From contig JAJRSJ010000033.1 in NCBI GenBank assembly GCA_024278855.1, forward strand, positions 1-64,000: a stretch of DNA of 64,000 nt. The letters run 5' to 3'. Below are positions 17,509-25,514 of the stretch, piece by piece (position 1 is the first letter of the stretch; each line of letters starts with the position of its first letter). The translations under genes were made by a program, and so were the position numbers. This DNA comes from Alphaproteobacteria bacterium (GTDB lineage Bacteria > Pseudomonadota > Alphaproteobacteria > Caulobacterales > Maricaulaceae). The notes under the pieces were generated by a model. The model searched no databases. It was not told the origin of the DNA and saw only the letters and a list, made by a program, of their open reading frames with translations.

Positions 17509-18106
17509 TTAAAAAACCCGATCCAATTAACATATTGCGGGTCTCGTAGACCGGCAGTCCGACCACATTACTATAGGAGCCGCTGATATGGGATATGAAA
17601 GCCCCGGCCAGTCCTTGTATACCGTAACCGCCCGCCTTGCCGTCCCATTCTGCGCTGTCCAAATACATATCTAGTTCGCCAGTTGATAACCGCTTCATCT
17701 TGAGGCGCGTCTCCACAACCCGCGACATTTGCTGCCCGTCTGGGGCCATTAAACAAACACCCGTAAATACCCGGTGCGCCCGTCCTGATAAAATTTCAAG
17801 GCAATATCTGGCGGTTGCCAAATCTTCGGTCTTGGGCAAAATACGCCGCCCGACCCCGACCACCGTATCAGCGGACAGAATAAATGCGCCTTTATTTTCC
17901 GGTGCAATAGCTTGTGCTTTTTCAATAGCCAGCCGCAGGGCATGGGGCTTGGGCAGTTCGTCCTTGTGCGGGGTTTCGTCAATATCCGCCGGGACAATGC
18001 CGTCAGGGCGCACACCAATTCGCGCCAACAGCTCAAATCTGCGCGGCGATGCGCTGGCCAATATCAGCTGGGGGGGGATTAAGGTGTGTGTGTTTGGGCC
18101 GCTCAT
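17501..18106 (-). CDS. maf: Maf family nucleoside triphosphate pyrophosphatase
   Basis: A 201-aa Maf protein that hydrolyses non-canonical or modified NTPs. The signatures LILASASPRR at the start, ADIDET, LSADTVV with the catalytic Asp, and WDGKAGGYGIQG are present. One of two Maf proteins in this window (the other is at 44859-45488). It lies 14 nt after infA and overlaps the RNase E/G gene. Confidence 0.92.
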   Translation of the reverse strand: MSGPNTHTLIPPQLILASASPRRFELLARIGVRPDGIVPADIDETPHKDELPKPHALRLAIEKAQAIAPENKGAFILSADTVVGVGRRILPKTEDLATARYCLEILSGRAHRVFTGVCLMAPDGQQMSRVVETRLKMKRLSTGELDMYLDSAEWDGKAGGYGIQGLAGAFISHISGSYSNVVGLPVYETRNMLIGSGFLNG

Positions 18107-18120
18107 GACAGCGTAACCGC

Positions 18121-18342
18121 TTATTTAAAGCGGTAGGTAATCCGCCCTTTAGACAGATCATAAGGGGTCATTTCAACGGTGACTTTATCACCGGCCAAGA
18201 CCCGAATACGGTTTTTACGCATGCGGCCCGCCGTGTGCGCAATGATCTCGTGATCATTACCCTCAAGTTTGACGCGAAATGTCGCATTGGGCAGAAGTTC
18301 AATAACCTCGCCTTCAAATTCCAATAGTTCTTCTTTTGCCAA
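18121..18342 (-). CDS. infA: Translation initiation factor IF-1
   Basis: A 73-aa OB-fold protein, essential for 30S initiation complex assembly. The canonical sequence parts [27 protein letters not shown] and GRITYRFK are present. It lies 14 nt upstream of maf, the standard alphaproteobacterial order. A 118-nt gap separates it from the phosphatase gene and probably carries its promoter. Confidence 0.97.
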   Translation of the reverse strand: MAKEELLEFEGEVIELLPNATFRVKLEGNDHEIIAHTAGRMRKNRIRVLAGDKVTVEMTPYDLSKGRITYRFK

Positions 18343-18460
18343 TTGGGTTCCTTTTCATAGTTTATTATCGGTTGAAAATAAGCACAACCGATTTCGTGCA
18401 GTGCGTTTAACCACGTCTGCACCACAATATATAGGTATTTTTTTAAAAATTACACATTTA

Positions 18461-18892
18461 TTAGCTGAATTCCTTATCAATCCGCATTTCGATCACGTCG
18501 CGGACGGCACGAAAATTGTCCATCATGGCCCGAACATCCATCGCGCCCTGGGTTGGGTCAGGGGTTGGCCAGCATTTGATTTGTGTGTCGCTATCGTCAA
18601 ACACGGCCCGTACTGCCGCCTCTACGTCCGGGGTAAAAGCGATGACCACGTCAAAACTGGTGTCGGCGATTTCGGACAGGGTTTTGGCTTTATGGGCGGA
18701 CATATCTATATTTTTCTCGCCCATTACGGCCACCATTAAACTGCTCAGCTCTCCGGCCTCCAGACCGCAGGACTGCACATATATATCTGCGCCGTATTTT
18801 TGCTTCATGAGGCCCTCGGCCATAGGTGAGCGGATGGAATTGAGCGTACAAACGAATAATACGGAAGCTGGCAATTTGGTTTTAGCATCCAT
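18461..18892 (-). CDS. Low-molecular-weight protein-tyrosine-phosphatase / ArsC-like protein
   Basis: A 143-aa protein of the LMW-PTP fold. The P-loop is VCTLNSIRSPMAEG (C-x5-R), and the late PTPDP supplies the general-acid Asp. Alphaproteobacterial proteins in this slot, between UPF0262 and infA, are annotated as LMW-PTP or arsenate reductase, and the sequence does not decide which. ATG 18892 is chosen because it overlaps the upstream stop by 1 nt (TAATG); an upstream in-frame start at 18916 lies inside UPF0262. Confidence 0.85.
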   Translation of the reverse strand: MDAKTKLPASVLFVCTLNSIRSPMAEGLMKQKYGADIYVQSCGLEAGELSSLMVAVMGEKNIDMSAHKAKTLSEIADTSFDVVIAFTPDVEAAVRAVFDDSDTQIKCWPTPDPTQGAMDVRAMMDNFRAVRDVIEMRIDKEFS

Positions 18893-19368
18893 TATGGCCG
18901 CCTGTGCAAGGCGCAAATCAAGGTGAACAACCGCCTTGATGTATTAAAATCAACTTCAACCGAATTGCGCAAACTGTCTTCAAACAAACGCGACCCTTCA
19001 TTATGAAGCCCGCGCCGCCCCATGTCTATGGCTTCGATTTGCGCCGTTGTAGCCGTGCGGATCGCATCATGATAGGCCTCGCAAATCATAAAATAATCTT
19101 TGATAATCCGGCGAAACGGTTTGAGAGAAAACGAAACTGTGCCGCGCGGCATGCCGTTAGTGCGCAATATTTCCATAATCAAGCGACCCTCGCGCAGTTA
19201 CATATTGACAATATAAGGCCCGCAGGCTGAACTCTTGGGCCGAAATTCATTTTCTTCCAACAAGTCAAAAATCGACACCCGCCGTTCATGTTCCATCTCC
19301 GGGCTGGTGACGGGCAAGCTATCGGCGTCAATATGTAGCTCGCTGATATAATGGTCGTTTTCACTCAT
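18892..19368 (-). pseudogene. UPF0262 family protein split by an in-frame TAA
   Basis: UPF0262 proteins are ~160 aa and of unknown function. Here the frame from ATG 19368 encodes the family N-terminus (HERRVSIFDLLEENEF, CGPYIV) and meets TAA at 19200-19198. It then continues in the same frame with [41 protein letters not shown] and [10 protein letters not shown], the conserved C-terminus. Repairing one codon (CAA, Gln, is one transition away) would give 158 aa, the normal length. It overlaps DUF2948 by 8 nt upstream and the phosphatase start by 1 nt downstream. It is either a recent nonsense mutation or a base error; a TTG at 19182 could restart translation of the C-terminal 96 aa. Confidence 0.85.
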
Positions 19369-19789
19369 TTACGGGGTGGAGCGGAATGCTTTTTGTGGTG
19401 CGCGCGGCCTGAATATCGATCAGCCTGACCTCCAGACACTCGGCCTGCACCCGTATTTCGCCGCCCCCCGCAAAAACCAGACGAATTTCGCCGCTCGGCG
19501 GGGTATCGGCGGGTATAAATTCAATTGACAGCAAAACCAAAAATGCGTCCGGGTCGGAACGCTCAATGTTTTTCATTTTGACGGACAAAATATTATGTAG
19601 TCCAAGTCCTGACTTTATCCGCCCCGGCGCTTGCGTCTCGTGGCTATAGCGGTTGGTGATAATCACCAGTGAGCGCCCGTCGCGGTCATAATAAATGTCG
19701 CCTACCCGGACAATCGCGTCCTGCAGGGCCGCTGATATAATGGTCAGGTCTTCGCCAGTTTCCGCTAATAATCTAAGTCGTTTACTCAT
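19361..19789 (-). CDS. DUF2948 family protein
   Basis: A 142-aa protein of the alphaproteobacterial DUF2948 family, function unknown, recognised from SKRLRLLAETGEDLTIISAALQ split over the start, DAIVRVGDI, RSLVIITNRYS and the C-terminal beta segment EIRVQAECLEVRLIDI. The ATG at 19789 follows the murA stop by 2 nt; an upstream start at 19825 would run into murA. It is normally followed by hisD. Here it overlaps UPF0262 directly. Confidence 0.85.
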   Translation of the reverse strand: MSKRLRLLAETGEDLTIISAALQDAIVRVGDIYYDRDGRSLVIITNRYSHETQAPGRIKSGLGLHNILSVKMKNIERSDPDAFLVLLSIEFIPADTPPSGEIRLVFAGGGEIRVQAECLEVRLIDIQAARTTKSIPLHPVNE

Positions 19790-19791
19790 AA

Positions 19792-21051
19792 TTATTCTGA
19801 TACCCGTTTTATCCGCGCTCCGCAATTGCCAAGCTTAACTTCTATTTGCTCAAACCCACGGTCTAAATGATAGACCCGTCCGACCTCGGTTGTACCCTCT
19901 GCGGCCAACCCTGCGGCGATTAGGCTGGCCGAAGCGCGCAAATCCGTAGCCATGACCTGTGCGCCTTTAAGTTTCGGCACGCCTCTGATGATAGCTTCAC
20001 GGCCCGTGACTGTGATATTTGCCCCCATGCGCGATAATTCCGGGCAATGCATAAACCGGTTTTCAAAAATATTTTCGCGGATGATCGACACCCCGTCGGC
20101 CAAACACACCATAGCCATAAACTGCGCTTGTAAATCGGTCGGAAAACCGGGGTAAGCTTGGGTTTCCACGTCCACTGGTCGAATGGGAGTTCCGTGGCGC
20201 TCGACCAATACGGAATTTTCGTCCATTGTCACTTTTGCGCCTGCTTGGGCGATCAAAGGCCATAAGGAGCCCAAATGATCCGAGCGCACATTAACCAGGC
20301 GCACAGCTCCGCCAACTGTGGCCGCCGCCAACGCATATGTCCCGGCCTCTATACGGTCAGGCACAACGGCGAATTTTATCCCGCTAAGTTTTTTCACGCC
20401 CTCTATGGTGATTTCGGAGCGCCCGGCCCCGCTAATTTTTGCCCCCATGGCATTAAGGCAATTTGCCAAATCGACAATTTCCGGCTCCCTGGCCGCATTG
20501 TTCAACACGGTTTCGCCCTTGGCCAATACGGCCGCCAACATGGAATGTTCGGTCGCCCCGACGCTGATAAACGGAAAGGTGATCTCCGCACCTTTAAGGC
20601 CGCCCTTGGCCGTAGCGATAACATAGCCTTCGCTTAACTCAATCTGTGCGCCCATAGCCTTGAGCGCGTTTAAATGCAGATCAACAGGCCGCGCACCAAT
20701 GGCGCAGCCGCCGGGCAGGGATACTTTGGCTTTATGGGCTCGGGCCAAGACCGGGCCAAGCACATTAAAACTGGCGCGCATTTTCCGCACCAAATCATAG
20801 GGCGCGGTTGTGGAGGTCAAGGTTTTGGCATGGAGACTGATATTGCCAATTCCGTCCTTCACCGCAACGCCAAAATTAGCCAACAAATGCCCCAAAAATC
20901 GCGTATCGCGCAAATTTGGCATATTGGTGAGCGTCAAAACCTCGTCCGTCAACAAACAGGCGACCATGAGCTTAAGCGCAGAGTTTTTGGCCCCGCTAAT
21001 GGAGATTTCTCCCGACAAGGGTGTGCCGCCTTCTATAACAATTTTATCCAT
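19792..21051 (-). CDS. murA: UDP-N-acetylglucosamine 1-carboxyvinyltransferase
   Basis: First committed enzyme of peptidoglycan synthesis: transfers enolpyruvate from PEP to UDP-GlcNAc in the cytosol. It is full length (419 aa). GGTPLSGEISISGAKNSALKL starts the protein (given here in two overlapping parts: GGTPLSGEIS, SGAKNSALK), the catalytic loop is PGGCAIGARP with Cys near residue 115-117, and the C-terminus has ATDLRASASL and YHLDRGFE. It heads the murA-DUF2948-UPF0262-phosphatase operon. Confidence 0.96.
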   Translation of the reverse strand: MDKIVIEGGTPLSGEISISGAKNSALKLMVACLLTDEVLTLTNMPNLRDTRFLGHLLANFGVAVKDGIGNISLHAKTLTSTTAPYDLVRKMRASFNVLGPVLARAHKAKVSLPGGCAIGARPVDLHLNALKAMGAQIELSEGYVIATAKGGLKGAEITFPFISVGATEHSMLAAVLAKGETVLNNAAREPEIVDLANCLNAMGAKISGAGRSEITIEGVKKLSGIKFAVVPDRIEAGTYALAAATVGGAVRLVNVRSDHLGSLWPLIAQAGAKVTMDENSVLVERHGTPIRPVDVETQAYPGFPTDLQAQFMAMVCLADGVSIIRENIFENRFMHCPELSRMGANITVTGREAIIRGVPKLKGAQVMATDLRASASLIAAGLAAEGTTEVGRVYHLDRGFEQIEVKLGNCGARIKRVSE

Positions 21052-21162
21052 AAATCTTACTCATATATCATATCTCCAAACAACTAAACGGAATCAATTG
21101 TCGTCAAACTGTTAGGCGATAATAAGGCCGCTTGCTATAGAATTGTTTGTTGAATGCAGTTG

Positions 21163-21300
21163 TCACGTTGATTGTTTTTTGGGCGGCGCTTTTTTGCGGG
21201 CTGCTTGCTTGCGGCGGCGTAAATTATCGCGCAATGCTTTGGCAATTCGTGCTTCGCGGGCCGCGCTTTGTTTTTGCTTTTCTGATTTTTGTTCGCTCAT
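21163..21300 (-). CDS. Small basic conserved protein upstream of murA
   Basis: A 45-aa frame from ATG 21300 to TGA 21163, starting MSEQKSEKQKQSAAREARIA and containing ALRDNLRRRKQAARKKAPPK. It is highly Lys/Arg/Ala-rich, without membrane segments. Small proteins of this kind (an L-R-x-N-L-x-R-R-K-x-Q-A-R pattern) occur upstream of murA in many alphaproteobacteria, from memory of such loci. Function is unknown; the composition suggests nucleic-acid contact, which is only inference. It lies 111 nt upstream of murA on the same strand. Confidence 0.65.
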   Translation of the reverse strand: MSEQKSEKQKQSAAREARIAKALRDNLRRRKQAARKKAPPKKQST

Positions 21301-21501
21301 TTATTTGTTTTACTGCTTGTAGGCCGTGAATGTCAATTCAGCGAATAATCTTCTTAAGTTTACGTTACACCTAATTTATCGGCATATTTTATCGGCATGG
21401 CCAAATTAGCACTATCTTTTTTGGCCGGTTTTTGGTTATTCTATGCGGGAATAGGCGATGCGTGCGCATAAAATTGCGCCCAGCCGGAAAGTTGAGTTAA
21501 A

Positions 21502-22662
21502 ATGTCGGAAGAATGTGCGTCCGACTCTGGGGGCCCGGACGATGTGTCTGTGCCCCAGAGTGATAGTTTGGTGAGTGATAATTTAGGCGGCGCTAAGGTA
21601 AAGCGACCCAACCGGCCACGGCGCAAACGGCGCAAGCCGCAAAATTTTGCCGCCATAGACTTGGGTACGAATAATTGCCGCCTGCTGATTGCGCGCTCAA
21701 TATCAGGCGGAACCACAGACGCACAACAAAACAATTTTAAAGTTGTCGATTCCTTCTCCCGGGTTGTCCGACTTGGCGCCGGTCTGGCTAGCACAGGCAG
21801 ATTGTCTGAAAAAAGCATGGACATGGCGGTTGAAGCTATCGCCATATGCGCAAACAAGATGAAAGCTAAATCCGTCAAGCGCTGGCGCTGCATAGCCACC
21901 CAGGCTTGTCGGGCAGCAGATAACGGCGACGAGTTTTTAGCCAAGGTCAAAAAAGAAACCGGACTAAAATTTGAAACTATATCGCCGCGTGTCGAATCGC
22001 GCCTTGCCGTCATGGGCGTGCTGAACATTATTGACACCAGCAAAGAAGTCGCATTGGTTATAGACATTGGCGGCGGCTCGACGGAATTATCATGGGTAGA
22101 CATACGCCGCTTGCGCTCAAGCAATAACCGCTTACACCGCCCGCCGATTTCTGCCTGGGTTTCCTTGCCCATTGGGGTGGTCAATTTATCCGAGATATAT
22201 CCAGAAGACCATCAAGACAGGCCGGGGTGGTACGCAGCCATGAAAGCCCATGTTTTGGCGGAAATTCAAAAACAAAACCGGGACAAGCAATTTACCAATA
22301 TGTTCAAAGACGGCGATGGTCATATTGTCGGCACATCCGGTACGGTAACAAGTCTTGCAGGCGTGATGATGAATTTGCCCAATTACCAGCGTGATAAAAT
22401 TGACGGCATTTGGGTGGACGGCCCGGCTTTGATTGATACGGCCCGCTCCCTAAGCGCCATGCCTTTATTGCAACGCCAAACTATGCCTTGTGTTGGTGAT
22501 GACCGCGCAACGATGATCGCTGCAGGATGCGCCATTTTGGATGTGGTTTACGGCTTGTGGCCATCTCAACAAATAAGAGTGGCCGATCGGGGTTTGCGCG
22601 AAGGCATGCTCATGGGCCTGATGCAAAAATCTAATAATGGTGGTACATATGGTCAACGATAA
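21502..22662 (+). CDS. Ppx/GppA family phosphatase
   Basis: A 386-aa protein of the exopolyphosphatase / pppGpp phosphatase family, an actin-like ATPase fold acting on polyphosphate or guanosine pentaphosphate. Motifs: AAIDLGTNNCRLLIA (phosphate 1), VIDIGGGSTELSW (phosphate 2) and GTSGTVTSLAGV. A basic 50-residue N-terminal tail precedes the domain. It overlaps rlmE; this Ppx-RlmE pair is common in alphaproteobacteria. Polyphosphatase versus pppGpp phosphatase activity cannot be decided. Confidence 0.9.
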   Translation: MSEECASDSGGPDDVSVPQSDSLVSDNLGGAKVKRPNRPRRKRRKPQNFAAIDLGTNNCRLLIARSISGGTTDAQQNNFKVVDSFSRVVRLGAGLASTGRLSEKSMDMAVEAIAICANKMKAKSVKRWRCIATQACRAADNGDEFLAKVKKETGLKFETISPRVESRLAVMGVLNIIDTSKEVALVIDIGGGSTELSWVDIRRLRSSNNRLHRPPISAWVSLPIGVVNLSEIYPEDHQDRPGWYAAMKAHVLAEIQKQNRDKQFTNMFKDGDGHIVGTSGTVTSLAGVMMNLPNYQRDKIDGIWVDGPALIDTARSLSAMPLLQRQTMPCVGDDRATMIAAGCAILDVVYGLWPSQQIRVADRGLREGMLMGLMQKSNNGGTYGQR

Positions 22663-23440
22663 AGACGGGGGAAATAGTAAACCCGGCAAGCGCAAAATGA
22701 GCGGCGGTAAGTCGACTGAACCGGCTAGAAGCTGGCGGCAAAAAGCTACCAAAGACAAAGCGGATAACACCCGCCTCATGGACGAGCGGGTTAAAACCGC
22801 CCGTGGCCGTAAAATATCCTCCACACTTTGGTTGCGCCGACAACTTAATGACCCCTATGTCAAAAAAGCCAAAGCAAAAGGTTACCGCAGCCGCGCCGCG
22901 TTTAAATTGATCGAGCTTGACGAAAAATTTAAACTGCTAAAACCTGGCGCGATTATTGTTGACTTAGGTGCGGCCCCCGGCAGCTGGACGCAAATCGCCC
23001 TTAAGTCCAAGCCGGGGCGGATTGTAGGCATTGATATATTACCAGTAGAGCCATTTCCGGGCGCGGAAATAATCGAGATGGATTTTATGGATAATGATGC
23101 GCCAAAGGTTTTAATGGACATGTTGAACGGCCCTGCAGATCTGGTGATGTCGGACTTGGCTGCCAACACTACGGGCCACCGCCAGACCGATCATTTACGC
23201 ACCGTAGCTTTGGTGGAAGCAGCGGCGGATTTCGCACTAAAAGTTTTGCGGCCAGGCGGGACATTTATCTCCAAGGTTTTTCAAGGCGGCGCTCAGCTCA
23301 ATTTGCTCAACATGCTCAACCATAATTTCCAAACCGTCCGTCACGCTAAACCCAAAGCTTCCAGAGACGGTAGCCCGGAAATGTACCTGGTTGCAAAAGG
23401 GTTTCACGGCGGTAAGAATTGCGGCAAGCTTAACAAATAA
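22649..23440 (+). CDS. rlmE: 23S rRNA (uridine-2552-2'-O)-methyltransferase
   Basis: FtsJ/RlmE-type SAM-dependent methyltransferase that modifies U2552 in the ribosomal A loop. Visible are the Lys/Arg-rich N-terminus, QLNDPYVKKAK, YRSRAAFKL (catalytic Lys), the SAM motif VDLGAAPGSWTQ, DFMDNDAP, SDLAANTTG and the C-terminal GTFISKVFQGG. ATG 22649 is preferred because GGTGG precedes it; ATG 22637 in the same frame would add four residues. It overlaps the Ppx gene by 14 nt. Confidence 0.95.
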   Translation: MVNDKDGGNSKPGKRKMSGGKSTEPARSWRQKATKDKADNTRLMDERVKTARGRKISSTLWLRRQLNDPYVKKAKAKGYRSRAAFKLIELDEKFKLLKPGAIIVDLGAAPGSWTQIALKSKPGRIVGIDILPVEPFPGAEIIEMDFMDNDAPKVLMDMLNGPADLVMSDLAANTTGHRQTDHLRTVALVEAAADFALKVLRPGGTFISKVFQGGAQLNLLNMLNHNFQTVRHAKPKASRDGSPEMYLVAKGFHGGKNCGKLNK

Positions 23441-23526
23441 AGAGGCATGACCGTAGCAATCAATTAAAGTCAAACCCAAGAACAATTAGGCTTTGCGCGG
23501 ACGGTGTATCAGGGTAGATTATTTTC

Positions 23527-24486
23527 ATGAAAAACCTACTTACCGACATTGTTGGCTTGAAAACAGGAAACGCCCATGACGCGGATGTCAAAACTGGTGT
23601 TACAGTTGTTTTGCCCGATGCGCCAGTTTTGTGCGCCGTTGACGTGCGCGGCGGCGGGCCGGGGACGCGCGAAACGGATGCGCTAGGCCCGGACGGGTCG
23701 GTGACCCATGTTCATGCCGTCGTGTTGGCAGGCGGTTCGGTTTACGGACTGGAGGCGGCGTCCAGTATCGCCAATATTTTAGGCGCGCGGCGAATTGGTT
23801 ATGAAATTGCGCCTGCGCCTGTTCCGGTTTCCCCCATCGTTCCGGCCGCAATCTTGTTTGATAATGCCAATGGCGGTAACAAGGATTGGGGCGAGGCGCC
23901 ACCGTTTGGGTCGCTCGGCAAACAAGCCTTGGGTAATGCCGCCACGAATTTTAGCCTCGGCAAAGCCGGCGCAGGTTACGGGGCTACTGCGGGGCTTTAT
24001 CCCGGCGGGCTAGGGTCGGCATCTGAAATGGTCAGCGACATCACTGTCAGTGCGCTGATTGCCGCCAATCCGGTCGGTTCGCCCTATATGCCGAATACGG
24101 ACTGTTTTTGGGCTTGGGACTGTGAAATAGACGGTGAATATGGTGGCCGCAAACCGCCCGCGAACTACGCGCCCATCCCGGCCAAGGACACCAAATTGGA
24201 GTTTCTGCGCACAGCAGGTGCCTCTACAGTGATCGGTGTCGTAGCTACGGACGCCGAACTGTCCCATTCCGAACTCCGCCGCCTGGCCGTCATGGCCCAG
24301 GACGGCATCGCCCAGGCCGTGCGCCCGTCCCACACGCCCATGGACGGGGATACCCTGTTCGCAATCAGCACGGAAAACAAGCCGCTCGCCGAACTGCGTA
24401 CTGTCATACTGTCTGAGCTTGGCGGCGCCGCCGCAAGATGCGTCGCCCGTGCTCTTAGTATTGGCATTTATGAGGCGGGCCGGTGA
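23527..24486 (+). CDS. P1 family peptidase (DmpA/L-aminopeptidase type)
   Basis: A 319-aa self-processing N-terminal-nucleophile hydrolase family protein (peptidase family S58). Features: the start LTDIVGLKTGNAHD, DVRGGGPGTRETD, VLAGGSVYGLEAA, PAAILFD and KAGAGYGAT. The internal Ser expected after autocleavage lies in the C-terminal half (near STVIGVVATD/LSHSEL), but I cannot place it with certainty. No signal peptide, so probably cytosolic. It overlaps the acetyltransferase by 4 nt. Confidence 0.88.
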   Translation: MKNLLTDIVGLKTGNAHDADVKTGVTVVLPDAPVLCAVDVRGGGPGTRETDALGPDGSVTHVHAVVLAGGSVYGLEAASSIANILGARRIGYEIAPAPVPVSPIVPAAILFDNANGGNKDWGEAPPFGSLGKQALGNAATNFSLGKAGAGYGATAGLYPGGLGSASEMVSDITVSALIAANPVGSPYMPNTDCFWAWDCEIDGEYGGRKPPANYAPIPAKDTKLEFLRTAGASTVIGVVATDAELSHSELRRLAVMAQDGIAQAVRPSHTPMDGDTLFAISTENKPLAELRTVILSELGGAAARCVARALSIGIYEAGR

Positions 24487-24959
24487 TAGGTGCCATCTCC
24501 GATACGCATTATGATCAGATATTACGGATCAACGAACGCTTCGTACATTGGCTCGCGCCACTGGATAGAGATGAACTAAAATATGTGTTGGGCATTGCCA
24601 ATTATGCGCGGCAAATTAACCAAGCGCAAGGAGTCCTAATTGGTTATGGGTGTGACGCCAAATATCCAGGTCATAAAAACATGCAATGGTTGTCGCGCAT
24701 GTTTGCCCGGTATTTTTATATCGACCGGATTATTATTGACGAAAGCGCGTTGGGGTGCGGCTATGGCAGGTTGTTGTATGAGGACATCAAAAATTTCGCC
24801 CGTGCATACGGCTATCCGCGTTTGACATGTGAGGTCAGTATTATTCCCGACAATCCCGGCTCGCACAGCTTTCATGAACGCATGGGCTTTCGTCCTTGCG
24901 GGGAGCAAATTTATAAGCCCGGGGTTAAAGCTGTGCGGTATTACGAAAAACCGCTTTAA
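24483..24959 (+). CDS. GNAT family N-acetyltransferase
   Basis: A 158-aa GNAT-fold acetyl-CoA transferase. The central strand IDRIIIDESALGCGYGRLL holds the acetyl-CoA loop (x-x-G-x-G-x-G/A variant), and NPGSHSFHERMGFRPCG gives the last strand-helix pair. It starts with GTG at 24483 overlapping the peptidase stop (GTGA). Substrate is unknown. Confidence 0.85.
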   Translation: MIGAISDTHYDQILRINERFVHWLAPLDRDELKYVLGIANYARQINQAQGVLIGYGCDAKYPGHKNMQWLSRMFARYFYIDRIIIDESALGCGYGRLLYEDIKNFARAYGYPRLTCEVSIIPDNPGSHSFHERMGFRPCGEQIYKPGVKAVRYYEKPL

Positions 24960-25068
24960 AACATGCGCACACTTTATTTATCCCTGTGAAGAAATTCCTG
25001 ATAAACGCAAAAGAGGCTTGCTAAAGGTGCGTAAATAGGTTTTAACCCGTTTCTCGCTCTAGCGGTAC

Positions 25069-25145
25069 GCACTGGTAGCTCAGTTGGATAGAGTACTTGA
25101 CTACGAATCAAGGGGTCGGGGGTTCGAATCCTCCCCAGTGCGCCA
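25069..25145 (+). tRNA. tRNA-Arg (anticodon ACG)
   Basis: GCACTGGTAGCTCAGTTGG at the 5' end pairs with CCAGTGC near the 3' end, followed by G and an encoded CCA. The anticodon stem-loop TTGA-CTACGAA-TCAA gives anticodon ACG (read as ICG). Length is 77 nt. Confidence 0.97.
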
Positions 25146-25514
25146 TTACCTTTTTCAGTGCTTATGCCTTTCTCCAACACCCCGCTAAGCCCTTGAATTG
25201 CCTTGCTTGGTTTTGCGGTTCTAAACCTATGCCCTTTTGTGTGTGTAGGTCGCTTGGCAAAGGTGTGTTTTAGCGCTATTTGGCGCTGTTCAGCCACCCC
25301 AAAAACCCAGAGATCGCTGGGGTGGCCTTTAGGCCGAGACAGGGCCGAGTTAATTCCGAGCTCTCCATGACCAAAAGCCAAACCACTCTACCGCCAATAC
25401 CAAGGCCTAGCATTGCGCCAAATACAGTGTTTAACTCGCTTTTTCCTTTGCGTTTTACGCGGCTAGCGTTCACCTCTCAACAAATGTCCATATTCATACC
25501 TGAAGCCCATATTC
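25146..25514. other. Intergenic stretch with no recognisable gene
   Basis: 369 bp between tRNA-Arg and the decarboxylase. A minus-strand frame of 65 codons (25276-25473) has no family features. A 7-bp stem CCACCCC/GGGGTGG (25294-25300 with 25319-25325) could form a weak hairpin. No integrase or att duplicate was seen next to the tRNA. Confidence 0.5.

Noticed and set aside
21397-21471. 24-codon hydrophobic frame (starts MAKLALSFLAGF) before the Ppx gene
   Set aside because: Too short and lacking a convincing ribosome site or conservation; kept only as a possible small membrane peptide.
21441-22184. 247-aa frame antisense to the Ppx-like gene
   Set aside because: A shadow frame; the plus strand carries clear Ppx/GppA motifs.
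24974-25381. Minus-strand 135-aa frame containing GRIRTPDPLIRSQVLYPTEL
   Set aside because: It is translation across the antisense of tRNA-Arg, a well-known spurious protein.
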